Shown piece after piece: positions 8,852 to 18,166 of a stretch of DNA of 64,000 nucleotides. How positions within the stretch are numbered: the stretch's first letter is position 1; each line of letters begins with the position of its first letter. The translations under genes and the position numbers were made by a program. Below the pieces are notes generated by a model that saw only the letters and a program-made list of their open reading frames with translations, made no database searches and was not told where the DNA came from. This DNA is from Deltaproteobacteria bacterium (GTDB lineage: Bacteria > Myxococcota_A > UBA796 > SXON01): the NCBI GenBank assembly GCA_947445035.1, contig CANFCK010000005.1, forward strand, positions 62,001-126,000. Reading direction: 5' to 3'.

Positions 8852-9649
8852 ATGAGCGATACCCAACTCTGGCAAGCCCTGATCGATGCGTCAGCGCGTG
8901 GCGAGTCCGTAGCGCTCACGACGGTGGTCGGGGTCAATGGGTCGGCACCGCGGGCCGCTGGCGCGCGGATGGTGGTGTGGCCGGATGGGCGCTGCGTGGG
9001 CACGGTCGGCGGGGGGCAATTCGAGCAGAAGGTCATCGAGGCCGCCGTCGACGCGCTGGCTAAGGGCATCGCTCGGCGCTACGCCGTACACCTCACCCGC
9101 GACCTCGGCATGTGCTGCGGAGGCGCAATGGACGTGTTCATCGAGCCCATGCGCCCCGTCGACCGCCTGCTTCTTTTTGGTGCGGGCCACGTCGCGAGAC
9201 CGACGGCGCTCTTTGCGCGCGAGGCCGGCTGGGTGGTGACCGTCATCGACGAGCGCGAGGAGCTTTTGACCGAGGCGCGGTTTCCGGACTGCGAGCGTGT
9301 GGAGCGCGATCCTCGGGCCTACGCGAGGACGCTCGCGGGCGATCCGCGCGGGTGGGTCTTCCTGGTCACCCACGATCACCAGCTCGACCAGGACCTGCTG
9401 GAGCTGGTGCTGGCGCACGAGTGGGCGTGGATCGGGCTCATCGGCAGCCGGACCAAGGTGGCGAAGTTCCGATTGCGCCTGCGTGCGGCCGGCGTGAGCG
9501 AGGCCCAGCTGGCACGAGTCAGCGCCCCGGTAGGCTTGGACATCGGCGCCGAGACCCCCGAAGAAATCGCCATCGCCGTGCTGGCGGAGATGGTGCGCGT
9601 GCGGCGCGGCGTCGTGAGGTCGCCGGGGCTTTTGAGTTTGCCGGCCTGA
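8852..9649 (+). CDS. xdhC: XdhC-family molybdenum-cofactor chaperone
   Basis: 265 residues. The N-terminal XdhC/CoxI domain has the GSAPRAAGARM and GTVGGGQFE motifs and the MCCGGAMDVF cysteine pair that binds sulfurated Moco. The C-terminal Rossmann-like domain starts at LLLFGAGHVARP and contains VTHDHQLDQ and IGLIGSRTK. XdhC inserts mature Moco into xanthine dehydrogenase-type enzymes. Placed right after a purine-type deaminase; no xanthine dehydrogenase subunits are in this window, so the client must be encoded elsewhere. Converges on the response-regulator gene with only 11 nt between the stop codons. Confidence 0.9.
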   Translation: MSDTQLWQALIDASARGESVALTTVVGVNGSAPRAAGARMVVWPDGRCVGTVGGGQFEQKVIEAAVDALAKGIARRYAVHLTRDLGMCCGGAMDVFIEPMRPVDRLLLFGAGHVARPTALFAREAGWVVTVIDEREELLTEARFPDCERVERDPRAYARTLAGDPRGWVFLVTHDHQLDQDLLELVLAHEWAWIGLIGSRTKVAKFRLRLRAAGVSEAQLARVSAPVGLDIGAETPEEIAIAVLAEMVRVRRGVVRSPGLLSLPA

Positions 9650-9660
9650 TACGAGGCGAC

Positions 9661-10284
9661 CTACGCCCTCTTCCCCGTCTGAAGCGCGTCCTCGAGCATT
9701 TCCATGAGTTTGTCGAGCTTGATCGGCTTTTCAAGGTAGCCATCGAAACCTTCCGCGCGCGCGCGCTGCTCCACCGCGGCGTCACGGTAGGCGGTGCAAG
9801 CGATGACCGGCGTCTTCTTCGTCCGCGGGTCCCTTCGGAGCATCCGCAGCACCTCGAAGCCGTCCATGTCGGGCATCAGGATGTCCATCAGCACGACGGC
9901 TGGCTGGAAGCGCGCGACCGCCACCCCAGCCGAGAAGCCACTGCCGGCCGTCTCAACCTCAAAGTTGCCCTTAAGTTGCAAATAATCGGCCACTGTCTGC
10001 GCAAAATCCAACTCGTCATCGACGATCAACACCCGGCGAGCCGAAGGCGGCTCGTCCTCGGTGGCCCCGGTCAACTGGTGAGGCACGGGATAGTTGTATG
10101 CGCGGGCAAAGGCGACCACGTCCTCAAGGCGCAACCGTCGATGCCCACCCGGTGTTCGGTGGGCGCTGACCAGGCCGCTGTTGACCCAGTTCACCACCGT
10201 GGGAGGGGAGACGCCGAGGAATTTCGCCACCTGGAAGGTGGTGAAGAACGTCACGCCGACCGGCCCATGCTTCTTCCGACCCAT
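9661..10284 (-). CDS. Response regulator with N-terminal MerR/excisionase-type HTH
   Basis: 207 residues in unusual order: a helix-turn-helix at residues 12-65 (FTTFQVAKFLGVSPPTVVNW, then SGLVSAHRTPGGHRRL, the MerR/excisionase signature) followed by a receiver domain at about 84-200 (VLIVDDE acidic pair, VVLMDILMPDMDG phospho-acceptor Asp, CTAY Thr/Tyr switch, YLEKPIK lysine). All key receiver residues are intact. It probably binds DNA under control of phosphorylation. The gene starts within the stop of the hybrid kinase gene (TAATG, 1-nt overlap), so the kinase is its likely partner. HTH-first receivers are known in Myxococcota but are not the common OmpR or NarL order. Confidence 0.85.
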   Translation of the reverse strand: MGRKKHGPVGVTFFTTFQVAKFLGVSPPTVVNWVNSGLVSAHRTPGGHRRLRLEDVVAFARAYNYPVPHQLTGATEDEPPSARRVLIVDDELDFAQTVADYLQLKGNFEVETAGSGFSAGVAVARFQPAVVLMDILMPDMDGFEVLRMLRRDPRTKKTPVIACTAYRDAAVEQRARAEGFDGYLEKPIKLDKLMEMLEDALQTGKRA

Positions 10285-12575
10285 TAGACGTCCCTGCCTC
10301 CGCGTACCGGGCCAACGAGAGATTCCGCGCCAAGAGCCAGCGACGCGATATCCAACGCCTGGGCGCTAACCCGCACATCCACACGCGCCAAGCCCAGCCT
10401 TGGGCGCGCTCGGCTGACAAAGGCGCGCAACTCCGTCGCGACTTCCTTCGCCTCAGCCACCGTGCGACCGGGCAGTGCCAGCGCGAAGCTCTCAGCATCC
10501 ACGCGCGCAACCAGCTCCCCGGTGCGGAGGCGCTCCCGCAGCCGCCCCGCCAACCAGATGAGCAGTTGATCTCCGACCAGCCAACCGTGCTGACGGTTGA
10601 TGAGCTTCAGGTCATCGATACGCACCAGCACCACCGGAACGGCGTGGCCCCGCGCCGCTGCCTCCGCCACGCTCGAGTCCACCCGGAGTGAAAACGCCTT
10701 GGCATTGGGGAGCCCAGTGAGCACATCGGTGGAACCCGCATCTGCGGCTGGAAAGTCACCCACGATCCGAAGGGCGCGGCGTGCGTGTCCGACCAGAAGC
10801 CCCACACTGAGCGGATGCGGCAACGCCGCCAAAACGCCAGCGTCGTAGAAGTCGGCGACGTCGGGGCCGATCGCGATCACCGGGACGCTGGCGAGATCCG
10901 CATCATGTTTGAGTCGGCGGACGAACGCCACCGCATCAGGGTGGGCGGCCTGGTCGATGATCGCCAACGCTGGAGGCTGGCGACGCATCCGCGTCAGGGC
11001 GCCCGTCAACGAGTCGAAGCTCCGGCACTCCCAGTGACGCTCGAGCGCGTCAACGACCGGCCTCGCCCCAGCCCCGTTACCGAGGAACAGGTCAATCGCC
11101 GACGCGGCCACCTGCGGAACCGCCAGCGGTAAGACCAACGTCGCCACCCCCCCTCCGGCGGGATCGTCTGCCGTCCGGAGGGCCCCGCCGGCGTCGGCGA
11201 CGATCCTCGCGCTGGCCGCCAGCCCCAATGAGAGCCCGCTGCCGCCTTTCGCAGAGGCCGCGGCAAACCCGGCCCCCCGGTCGCGGATGGCGATCGAGAC
11301 CGTGCTTTCGTTTATCGCGATGTCAACATGGATCACGGACCGCTCGGGCGAGTGCCGGACTGCGTTCTCCAGCAGGTTGGCGAGCACCTCCCGGATGGCG
11401 GCAAGGTCGGCCTCGATGGGGGCGCTCTGCGGCCCGGTCACGGTAAAGGTCTGGAGCCGGGCCGCAGCCTGTGGGCGCAACGCCCCGACCATCTCCGCCG
11501 CGAGCCGAACGGCGTCGCCGGCGTCCATCGGCGAGCGGACCGCATCGTCACGACGATACCGGTCTAGCAGGTCCTCGACCATCTGGAGCATCCGCTGCGA
11601 CTGCCGGCCGATGGTTGCCGCGGACTTTGGCAACTGCGCCGGGCCGACCAAGCCCTCCTGCATCAGCTCGACCTGGCCGAGCACCACCGCGAGCGGACTC
11701 CGCAGGTCATGGCTCAAAAGCGCAAGGAAGCTGTCCCGGGCCTCGCTCAGTCGCTCCAGGCGCCCGGAAACGCGCGACAATTTACGGTGCCGATCCACGT
11801 AGCCGCGCTCCAGCCGCAGCTGGCGCTCCTTGAGCGCGCCAAACTGCCTCGCGGCGGAAAAAGACGCGCCGACCAAGGCACCCAGGGCGTCCCACACATC
11901 CTCGTCGAACTCCTGCCCCGGCCGATGGGCGAGGACGATCTGCCCGGCGATGCCACGGAGACTCGCCCGCTGCACGGGGGATCCGTCCGCCATCGCCGCC
12001 AGTCGCCCCGCTTCGAGCACCACCAGCGGCGGCTCGCTGGGCAGTTCCGCCTCGAGCTCGATGCGCACCGCCTCCACCCCTGGGAGGCCGAGCAGACCCG
12101 GCGCAATGGTAGAGGCCAGCGCGGGCACGTCCACGTACGGGCTGAGGGTGTCCGAGAGCCGCACCACGCCCCGCAGAAAGCGCTCGCGCTGCCGCGACGA
12201 ACCGACAAGCTTTTGCTCGGTCACCCGGGCACGAACTCTCCAAACAACTTCGGCGCCGTCGGCGTTCTGCCCGACCACGTCCTCCACCCCGAACCCGACC
12301 AGTCCGCCCAGGTCCGCCCAGCCGTCCGCGACCAAAATGACCGAAACCGTAGGATTGGACGAACGGACCTCGGGGATGAACTCCAGCGCGTCCTCATCCG
12401 GAAGCGTCCGGGACAGCACAATCGACGCGACGTCCCCGAGAAGCAGCTCCCGCCGGGCCTCAGCGACACTTCGCACCGCGCGCACCGAGCCCCCTGTGGC
12501 CCGCAGCGCAGCCCCAACCCGCTCGACGAAGCCCTCGTCATCGACAACCAACAGGGTGGCGGGCAAGGGCTTCAT
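10284..12575 (-). CDS. Hybrid sensor histidine kinase with degenerate receiver and GGDEF-like domains
   Basis: 763 residues. Order: receiver-like domain (1-115) with VVDDE present but Ser55 where the phospho-acceptor Asp belongs (SIVLSRTLP); a GAF-like region (about 130-250); a coiled coil; HisKA with H289 (LLSHDLRSPL); HATPase_c with the N box (NLLENAVRHSPE, about 400-411) and G boxes (DRGAGF, GSGLSLGLA); a second receiver-like region (about 495-605); and a C-terminal GGDEF-fold domain (LTGLPNAKAFSLR) whose active-site loop reads ARVDAESF instead of RxGGDEF. So the kinase core looks active but the N-terminal receiver and cyclase are probably inactive signalling folds. Lies between an FHA protein gene (22 nt upstream) and its likely response regulator. 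Confidence 0.85.
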   Translation of the reverse strand: MKPLPATLLVVDDEGFVERVGAALRATGGSVRAVRSVAEARRELLLGDVASIVLSRTLPDEDALEFIPEVRSSNPTVSVILVADGWADLGGLVGFGVEDVVGQNADGAEVVWRVRARVTEQKLVGSSRQRERFLRGVVRLSDTLSPYVDVPALASTIAPGLLGLPGVEAVRIELEAELPSEPPLVVLEAGRLAAMADGSPVQRASLRGIAGQIVLAHRPGQEFDEDVWDALGALVGASFSAARQFGALKERQLRLERGYVDRHRKLSRVSGRLERLSEARDSFLALLSHDLRSPLAVVLGQVELMQEGLVGPAQLPKSAATIGRQSQRMLQMVEDLLDRYRRDDAVRSPMDAGDAVRLAAEMVGALRPQAAARLQTFTVTGPQSAPIEADLAAIREVLANLLENAVRHSPERSVIHVDIAINESTVSIAIRDRGAGFAAASAKGGSGLSLGLAASARIVADAGGALRTADDPAGGGVATLVLPLAVPQVAASAIDLFLGNGAGARPVVDALERHWECRSFDSLTGALTRMRRQPPALAIIDQAAHPDAVAFVRRLKHDADLASVPVIAIGPDVADFYDAGVLAALPHPLSVGLLVGHARRALRIVGDFPAADAGSTDVLTGLPNAKAFSLRVDSSVAEAAARGHAVPVVLVRIDDLKLINRQHGWLVGDQLLIWLAGRLRERLRTGELVARVDAESFALALPGRTVAEAKEVATELRAFVSRARPRLGLARVDVRVSAQALDIASLALGAESLVGPVRGGRDV

Positions 12576-12597
12576 GGCACCAAGCCTGGCCTGCTCG

Positions 12598-13731
12598 TCA
12601 CTCCATCAGGCGGAAACGGAAGTAGGTCTCGCCGACGACGATTTCTTCGCCACCGAAGAGGCGGCGGTCGGTGATGAGCTCGCCGTTTACCAGCGTCCCG
12701 TTGCTGGACTTGATGTCTTCCACGTAGAAGTTGTTCCCGCGCCGGAAGAGCTTGCAGTGGTAACGACTGACCTTGCTATCGTTCTTGATCTGGATGTCGT
12801 TTTCCCGACCGCGCCCGATGGTGAGCTGGTCCCCGGTGAAGGGGTAGATCTGCTCTTCAGCTGTGCTTTCCTGGTAGATGAGTAGCGCGCGGCGCATCGT
12901 CCCGTCGTCGGGCCGAGCGTCCGCCGGCTCGGCCGCCGGCTCCACCACGATTTCGGCCGACACCTCGACGACGACCTCGGATTCGGGCTCAACCGCCACG
13001 GCCACCTCGACCGCTACCGGCTCGTCCCCCCCGATTTCGATCTCGACCTCGGTTCCGACGCCGAACTGGACCTCGGCGCTGGCGCCATCGCCCACGTCCT
13101 CGCCCACCTCGCCCACTTCGATCGCGACCTCGTCGCCCCCATCGGCCACGCGAACGGTCGCCTTGCCCTCGGCCGAAGCGTCACCGTAGACGGCGCTGAC
13201 ATCCTCGCGGATGTCGGTGCGACTGCCGTACTGGCCGTCGTCGTCCGGCGTGGCCGTCGTCACCGCTGCCGGGGCAGCGTAGTGGCCGCCGGGCCCGGCC
13301 AGCGCAACCCAGCGATCGAAGGCCCCGCCGAGCTCGGCAAGGGACCCGTCGATGCTGGCGATGCGTTCGTTGGCGCCTGAGGCGTTGCTGACGAGCCCGG
13401 CGCTCTGGGCCTTGAAGGCTTTGTCGGTGATTTCGCCGATGAGCTGGCGAAGCTCCAACTCCTGAAGCTGCTCGTCGACGCCGCTCTTCGAGCCGATGAC
13501 CAGGGCCTTCTCGGCCTCCAGCGTCGCGACGAGCCCGCGGATTTCGGGCAGCAAGGGCGCGACCAGTTCGGCGACCGACGACGACTTGACTTCGTGATCG
13601 AGAATGACCTTCTCGACCACGCCGGAGGGGAACTTCGCGAGCTGGCCACGGGCCTTGTCGATAAACTGACGATGCTGCTCGTACTTGGCGATGTGCCCGT
13701 TGAGCGACTTGAGCAGTGCGGCCTGATCCAT
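12598..13731 (-). CDS. FHA-domain protein
   Basis: 377 residues. The N-terminal 140 residues are helical (coiled-coil-like), the middle (about 150-275) is an acidic Val/Glu-rich low-complexity linker, and the C-terminus (about 280-377) is an FHA domain with the GR motif (LTIGRGRENDI), SRYHCKL and SSNGTLVNG phosphothreonine-binding signatures. It therefore binds phosphothreonine on a partner, probably a Ser/Thr-kinase target. First gene of the minus-strand signalling set FHA, hybrid kinase, response regulator. A GGTGGAG ribosome site lies 8 nt before the ATG, one of few in this window. No kinase domain is present here. Confidence 0.85.
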   Translation of the reverse strand: MDQAALLKSLNGHIAKYEQHRQFIDKARGQLAKFPSGVVEKVILDHEVKSSSVAELVAPLLPEIRGLVATLEAEKALVIGSKSGVDEQLQELELRQLIGEITDKAFKAQSAGLVSNASGANERIASIDGSLAELGGAFDRWVALAGPGGHYAAPAAVTTATPDDDGQYGSRTDIREDVSAVYGDASAEGKATVRVADGGDEVAIEVGEVGEDVGDGASAEVQFGVGTEVEIEIGGDEPVAVEVAVAVEPESEVVVEVSAEIVVEPAAEPADARPDDGTMRRALLIYQESTAEEQIYPFTGDQLTIGRGRENDIQIKNDSKVSRYHCKLFRRGNNFYVEDIKSSNGTLVNGELITDRRLFGGEEIVVGETYFRFRLME

Positions 13732-13830
13732 GGCGAGGACTCCACCGATTGCACGGTTGAGGGGGTTTGGGGTGGCGTGGTAACCCGGCGCGGTCAGGAG
13801 TGGTGCGCTGCGCCTCGGCTTTGCGCCGAT

Positions 13831-14559
13831 TTACCCTGGGGTGGCAACCTGCCACACGCCCCGGTGATTCGACCCTGGAAGCTCAAACGCCCCGGCGGCG
13901 CCCGCGTCCCACGCCCGGGGCACCAGGACGTGGTCTGGCCAGGTACGGATTGGTCCCAACGACCACGTGGTGAGCCGCTGCCCTGAAACCTCGACAGCAT
14001 CCACTAGTCCGACCGCCACGAGCGGATTCAGCTTACGACCCTCGGAGCCAAAGTCGCCCGCGATGACCACGGCGTCCCCCGCCTGCCCCGGGCCAAAGGC
14101 CGCAACGAGGCGCCCGTCCCGGACCAGCGAGGCCAACTTCCGGACCGCGGCGTCGGTGGTGCCGGAACATTCGGGCAGGCGCGACGGCAGGTGCACGCCG
14201 AGCACGGACACAAACGACGAGCCGAGGGGCACGCGAAGCACGCCGATGGGGCCGACGCACGGACCTCCCCACGGGGCGGCCACCATCGCGCCTTCGCCTT
14301 CCACGCGCCCCACGATGCACAGCCCCCACGCGGTGGGGTCCCGCCCGTCGACGAGAAGTCGAAGGCCCCCCGCGTCGAGCGTGTCCAGCGCCAGGCTCTC
14401 GCGCGAGCATTCGACCAGGACGGTGACGTCCGCCTGCGCCGCCACGACGGCCTCGGCTGCGGCGCGTGGGTCTTTGTTGTGCGACGTGAGGTTCGCCGTG
14501 GCGAACGTGACTGGCTCCGCCTCACCCCCGAGGCTGGTCGCCACCGAGAGCATCCACAT
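13831..14559 (-). CDS. Endonuclease/exonuclease/phosphatase-fold protein
   Basis: 242 residues from the ATG that overlaps the stop of the rsmB-like gene (TGATG); a TTG at 14586 would give 9 more residues. Motifs of the EEP superfamily are visible in order: TANLTSHN, the metal-binding Glu in VLVECSRESL, GVHLPSR, the VIAGDFGSEGRKLNPL block and a C-terminal GSNHRGVW with the general-base His. No signal peptide. It probably cleaves a phosphodiester or phosphomonoester, but whether the substrate is DNA, RNA or lipid cannot be judged. Confidence 0.75.
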   Translation of the reverse strand: MWMLSVATSLGGEAEPVTFATANLTSHNKDPRAAAEAVVAAQADVTVLVECSRESLALDTLDAGGLRLLVDGRDPTAWGLCIVGRVEGEGAMVAAPWGGPCVGPIGVLRVPLGSSFVSVLGVHLPSRLPECSGTTDAAVRKLASLVRDGRLVAAFGPGQAGDAVVIAGDFGSEGRKLNPLVAVGLVDAVEVSGQRLTTWSLGPIRTWPDHVLVPRAWDAGAAGAFELPGSNHRGVWQVATPG

Positions 14560-15776
14560 CACGTCTTCCTCATGCGACAGGCCCAAAAAACGTCGGCGCC
14601 AGCCAGGTTGCCCTCGTTCGAAAAGACCTCTTCCACCGGCCAGCCCAGCGACGCCGCGACCTCAGGCCCTTCCTCAGGCTCTGGCGAGCATACGGCGTAC
14701 ACGATGCACCCACCCGGAAGCACGGCCTCGGCAGCGTGCCGGAGCAGGAGGCACTGTCGTTTTGCCGCCGTGTGGACGTCAGCTTCGGTGCGTCGCCACC
14801 GAAGCTCTGGGTGGCGCCGGACCAGGCCCAGCGCCGTGCACGGCGCATCCACCAGCACCGCGGGCCAGGCGCCCGCCATGGGCCCGTTCATCCAGTCGTG
14901 GCGACGCGCCTCCACCCCCAATCCAACCCGCGCCCGGTTCTGCTCGAAGCGCACCATGCGCGTGGCGTCGACGTCCGTGGCGGTGACCTGCATGCCGCGG
15001 GACGCGAGCCGGAGGCTCTTTCCACCCGGCGCGGCGCAGGTGTCGAGCACGGCGGCCACCGCGGGGACTAGATCCGCAGCGGCAACGGCGGCTGGGTCCA
15101 TGACCCACCACTGCCCCTCGGCGAAGCCCGGCAGGTGATCGATGCGGCCGGAGCGCGGCGGCAATCGGAAGACCCCCTCCCCTACCGGCACCAACGGCTG
15201 CCCGGCCTTTTGGAAGCTCGCCGCGACACCGGCCGGATCCTCCTTGGCCACGATGTGCACGTCGGCCGGCTCGGTGCAGGCGCGCATGAACGCATCGGCG
15301 CGAACGGCCCCGACGCGGCTGCGCCACCGGGCAATGATCCACTCGGGAAATCCGAGGGTGACGTCGCCCTCGGTCGGGACCACGCCCCGGCGCAGCACCG
15401 CGTTGATGAACCCGGCAGCGTGACCCACGCCGATGGCACGCGCCGTCTCCACCGCCTGGTCGACAGCGGCGTGCGGCGGGGTGCGGGTGAACGTCAACTC
15501 ATAGAGCGCCACCCGCAGAACCGCGAGCACGGGCGCATCGAGCGTCCACGGCGCGCGCTTGGCGGCGGTGGCGATCGCGGCGTCCAGGGCTGAGCGGCGG
15601 CGGAGCACCCCCAGGACGAGATTCCACACAGCGGCCCGGTCGGCGCCGTCGGCGGGGGCAAAGGTCGCAAGCGCCTGGTCCGCGTTGTCCCCGGCCTCGA
15701 CAGCGCAGAGGGATTGGGCCGCCGCCACCCGAGCGGGGCTTGCCCGAGGCCTTGCCGGACGTGGGGGGCTACCCAC
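14559..15776 (-). CDS. rsmB: RsmB-like rRNA cytosine-C5 methyltransferase
   Basis: 405 residues from a GTG at 15776 that overlaps the end of the DsbA-like gene by 8 nt; GGAG lies upstream. The N-terminal NusB-like RNA-binding domain runs from ARVAAAQSL to about residue 150. The methyltransferase core has the SAM motif VLDTCAAPGGKSLRLAS, motif IV VDAPCTALG with the catalytic-type Cys, and the second Cys in YAVCSPEPEE. This is the layout of RsmB, which methylates C967 of 16S rRNA. The core is somewhat divergent (for example PCTALGLVRRHPELRWRR), so another m5C target is possible. Coupled to the downstream EEP gene. Confidence 0.85.
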   Translation of the reverse strand: MGSPPRPARPRASPARVAAAQSLCAVEAGDNADQALATFAPADGADRAAVWNLVLGVLRRRSALDAAIATAAKRAPWTLDAPVLAVLRVALYELTFTRTPPHAAVDQAVETARAIGVGHAAGFINAVLRRGVVPTEGDVTLGFPEWIIARWRSRVGAVRADAFMRACTEPADVHIVAKEDPAGVAASFQKAGQPLVPVGEGVFRLPPRSGRIDHLPGFAEGQWWVMDPAAVAAADLVPAVAAVLDTCAAPGGKSLRLASRGMQVTATDVDATRMVRFEQNRARVGLGVEARRHDWMNGPMAGAWPAVLVDAPCTALGLVRRHPELRWRRTEADVHTAAKRQCLLLRHAAEAVLPGGCIVYAVCSPEPEEGPEVAASLGWPVEEVFSNEGNLAGADVFWACRMRKT

Positions 15777-16806
15777 GGTCCGCCAGCTCCGCGTCGATGA
15801 TGCGCTGGAAGAATTCCGGCGGTTGAGCGCCCTTGACCTTGTACCCGTTGACGAGAAAGGTGGGGGTGGACGTGATCTTCCATTTTTCCGCCCGCGCGGT
15901 ATCGGCGGCGACGGCAGCATCGACCTCCGTCGAGGTGCGATCCGCTTCCCACTTGGAGACGTTGAGTCCAACCTTCTTGGCAATCGCGACAAGCTGGTCC
16001 TCGTTCAGCCCCTCTGCTTCAAAGATGGCATCGTGGTACTCCCAGAATTTACCCTGCTTGTCCGCGGCCAACGCCGCAAGGGCCGCGGGACGGGCCATCT
16101 TGTGCATGGCCAGCGGCTGGTTCATGAAGACCACCCGCACCTTGTCGCCGTATTTCTCCTCGATGGCCTTGATACTCGGGAGCGCCTTCTTGCAGTACGG
16201 ACACTGGAAGTCGCTGTACTCGATGATGACAATCGGCGCGTCAGCTGGGCCCTTGGACGGAGCATTCCCCGGGTCAATCGGCAACCAGGGCTGCGAAAAC
16301 TCTGCGGCCGAGCGGATGTCGTCGGGCGACTTCTCCTGTTTGGCGAGGCGCACGACGCGGCGGGCGATTTTCGGGACGTTAGCGCAGAGCGCCTTGTCGA
16401 GCAGCTTCGGAGCCCGTTCCAGGCATTTGCCGATGCTATATTGCTGGTCCATGCACGGGACGCAGCTGCCGGCGATGTTGTTGAGCGCATAGCTGGCGCG
16501 GACCTTGGCCTCCTCACCCAACTCTCCGAGCTCGGGCACCCAGGCGGCCAGCTCTTCCGCGGTGTAGCTGGTCGGTTCGAAAGCAGGCTTTTCCTGCTTG
16601 GCGCCCTTGGCGCCCTCGCCATCCCCGCCGCCTCGAGCGGGCGCGGCGACCTTCGCTTCGGCAATCTCAACGTCCTTTTTGGCCAGTTCCGTCTGGGCTT
16701 GGAGCGTGGCCTCGCGCTTGCCGACGGTGTACCCGCCCCAGCCGGTGCCCCCCGCCAGGACGAGCGCGAATACAAGGAGCCCGAAGATGGTGCTGTTCTG
16801 GGACAT
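15769..16806 (-). CDS. Membrane-anchored DsbA-like thioredoxin protein
   Basis: 345 residues. One N-terminal membrane helix (about 7-28), a hydrophilic linker, a helical segment carrying four extra cysteines (CVPC at 115-118, C128, C141), then a DsbA/thioredoxin domain starting near residue 190 with active-site CPYC (C202/C205) and the cis-Pro loop TSTPTFLVNG. Probably a periplasm-facing disulfide oxidoreductase or isomerase. The helical insert with its CxxC is unusual and may interact with the active site. Start ATG is preceded by TTACGC (16820-16815) 8 nt away and no Shine-Dalgarno. Divergent from the CotH gene across 58 nt. Confidence 0.85.
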   Translation of the reverse strand: MSQNSTIFGLLVFALVLAGGTGWGGYTVGKREATLQAQTELAKKDVEIAEAKVAAPARGGGDGEGAKGAKQEKPAFEPTSYTAEELAAWVPELGELGEEAKVRASYALNNIAGSCVPCMDQQYSIGKCLERAPKLLDKALCANVPKIARRVVRLAKQEKSPDDIRSAAEFSQPWLPIDPGNAPSKGPADAPIVIIEYSDFQCPYCKKALPSIKAIEEKYGDKVRVVFMNQPLAMHKMARPAALAALAADKQGKFWEYHDAIFEAEGLNEDQLVAIAKKVGLNVSKWEADRTSTEVDAAVAADTARAEKWKITSTPTFLVNGYKVKGAQPPEFFQRIIDAELADRG

Positions 16807-16864
16807 GCTGCGCGGCGTAATTCGGACCCTTCCCAGTCGGGCCGATATGGGTGATAGTTGCCTC

Positions 16865-18166
16865 ATGTCGCTGTCCCTGCTGCTTGCCGTTGCCTGTGTC
16901 CAGAACACCACCATCGGAATCGGGGGCGACGGCGACGATGACGGCGGCACGGGTACCCCCCGCGACACCGCCATTGACGAGCTTCCGGGCGACACCACGG
17001 ACACCGGCGAGGACACCGGCGAGCCGGTCGAGCGGGACCGTGCCGCCGAGGCGGCGTGGCAGGACGAGTTCTTCGTCAACACCAAGATCCACCAGTACGA
17101 AATTACCCTCGACGAGGACAACTACCGGGCGCTCCGCCGCGACGGTCACTCCTTCGCGGTCGCCGACCTCACGGTGGACGGCGAGACGGTGCCCGGCGTC
17201 GGCATCCGCCTGCGCGGGAAGATCGGCAGCTATCGAGAGCTGAGTCAGAAGCCGAAGTTCAAGTTCGATCTCAACGAGTACAACGGCGAGCAGCGGCTGC
17301 ACGGGCTCAAGACCATGCTGCTGAACAACTCGGTCGTCGATTGCTCCTACCTCCGGGAGCCCATCGGCTACCAGGTCTTCCGTGACGCCGGGCTCCCCGC
17401 GTCACGAACCTCGTTCGCCCACGTCGAGGTCAACGGGGAAAACTACGGGCTCTACGTGGTGATCGAGGCGCCCGACAGCGAACTTCTGCGCGTCGTTCAT
17501 CCTGAAGACGACGAAGGCAACCTCTATGACGGCAAGTACGTTTACGACTGGAACACCGGGAACTACACGATGTTGGACTTCGCCGCCAACGTTGATTCGC
17601 TCTATGCGCTCGAAGAAGGGACCGAGGTCGAAAACGCCGACATCGTCGCCGTCAGCGACGCGGTCTGGGATGCACCACGCGGACCTGGCTACCAAGCGGC
17701 CGTGGACCCCCTGGTCGACTGGGAGCAGTGGCACACCGCTTGGGCGCTTGAGCAGTGGACGGGTCACCTCGACGGCTATCAGATGAACCGGAACAACTAC
17801 CGCGTCTACTTCCGACCTTCCGACGGGAAGATGGAGTACGTACCTACCGACTTCGACTATGCCTTTCTGAGCGACGGCGGGTGGGGCGTTTGGTGGACCG
17901 GGCCCATTGGCGTGCTGGCCTCACGCTGTTTCATCGATGCGGACTGTGCGGATGCCCACCGCGCCTCCCTGGGCTCCATGCTGGAGCGCATCGATCCCAA
18001 CGCGCTACGCGCGCAGCTCGCCGAAATGAAGGCGCTCATCGCCGACGAGGCTGCGGACGACCCTCGCCGCGAGTGCGGTACCAGCGATGTCTGGGCGACC
18101 CAGAGCTACCTGGACAGCTGGATCAGCGGTCGCGATGCGCAGGTGCGCGCCGCTTGGCGCCTCTGA
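16865..18166 (+). CDS. CotH-kinase-family lipoprotein
   Basis: 433 residues. The N-terminus MSLSLLLAVACVQN is a lipoprotein signal with a LAVAC lipobox, followed by a Gly/Asp/Thr-rich linker. The CotH fold follows: GIRLRGKIGSYRE, KPKFKFDLNEY, LNNSVVDCSYLREPIGYQVF, NGENYGLYVVIE, then HLDGYQMNRNNYRVYF and VPTDFDYAF, which hold the catalytic-type Asp and DxD residues of CotH protein kinases. CotH phosphorylates proteins in spore formers; the role in Myxococcota is unknown, and such proteins are usually surface-exposed. An in-frame ATG at 16847 is the alternative start. Tail-to-tail with lapA with no gap. A damaged paralogue lies at 42590. Confidence 0.85.
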   Translation: MSLSLLLAVACVQNTTIGIGGDGDDDGGTGTPRDTAIDELPGDTTDTGEDTGEPVERDRAAEAAWQDEFFVNTKIHQYEITLDEDNYRALRRDGHSFAVADLTVDGETVPGVGIRLRGKIGSYRELSQKPKFKFDLNEYNGEQRLHGLKTMLLNNSVVDCSYLREPIGYQVFRDAGLPASRTSFAHVEVNGENYGLYVVIEAPDSELLRVVHPEDDEGNLYDGKYVYDWNTGNYTMLDFAANVDSLYALEEGTEVENADIVAVSDAVWDAPRGPGYQAAVDPLVDWEQWHTAWALEQWTGHLDGYQMNRNNYRVYFRPSDGKMEYVPTDFDYAFLSDGGWGVWWTGPIGVLASRCFIDADCADAHRASLGSMLERIDPNALRAQLAEMKALIADEAADDPRRECGTSDVWATQSYLDSWISGRDAQVRAAWRL

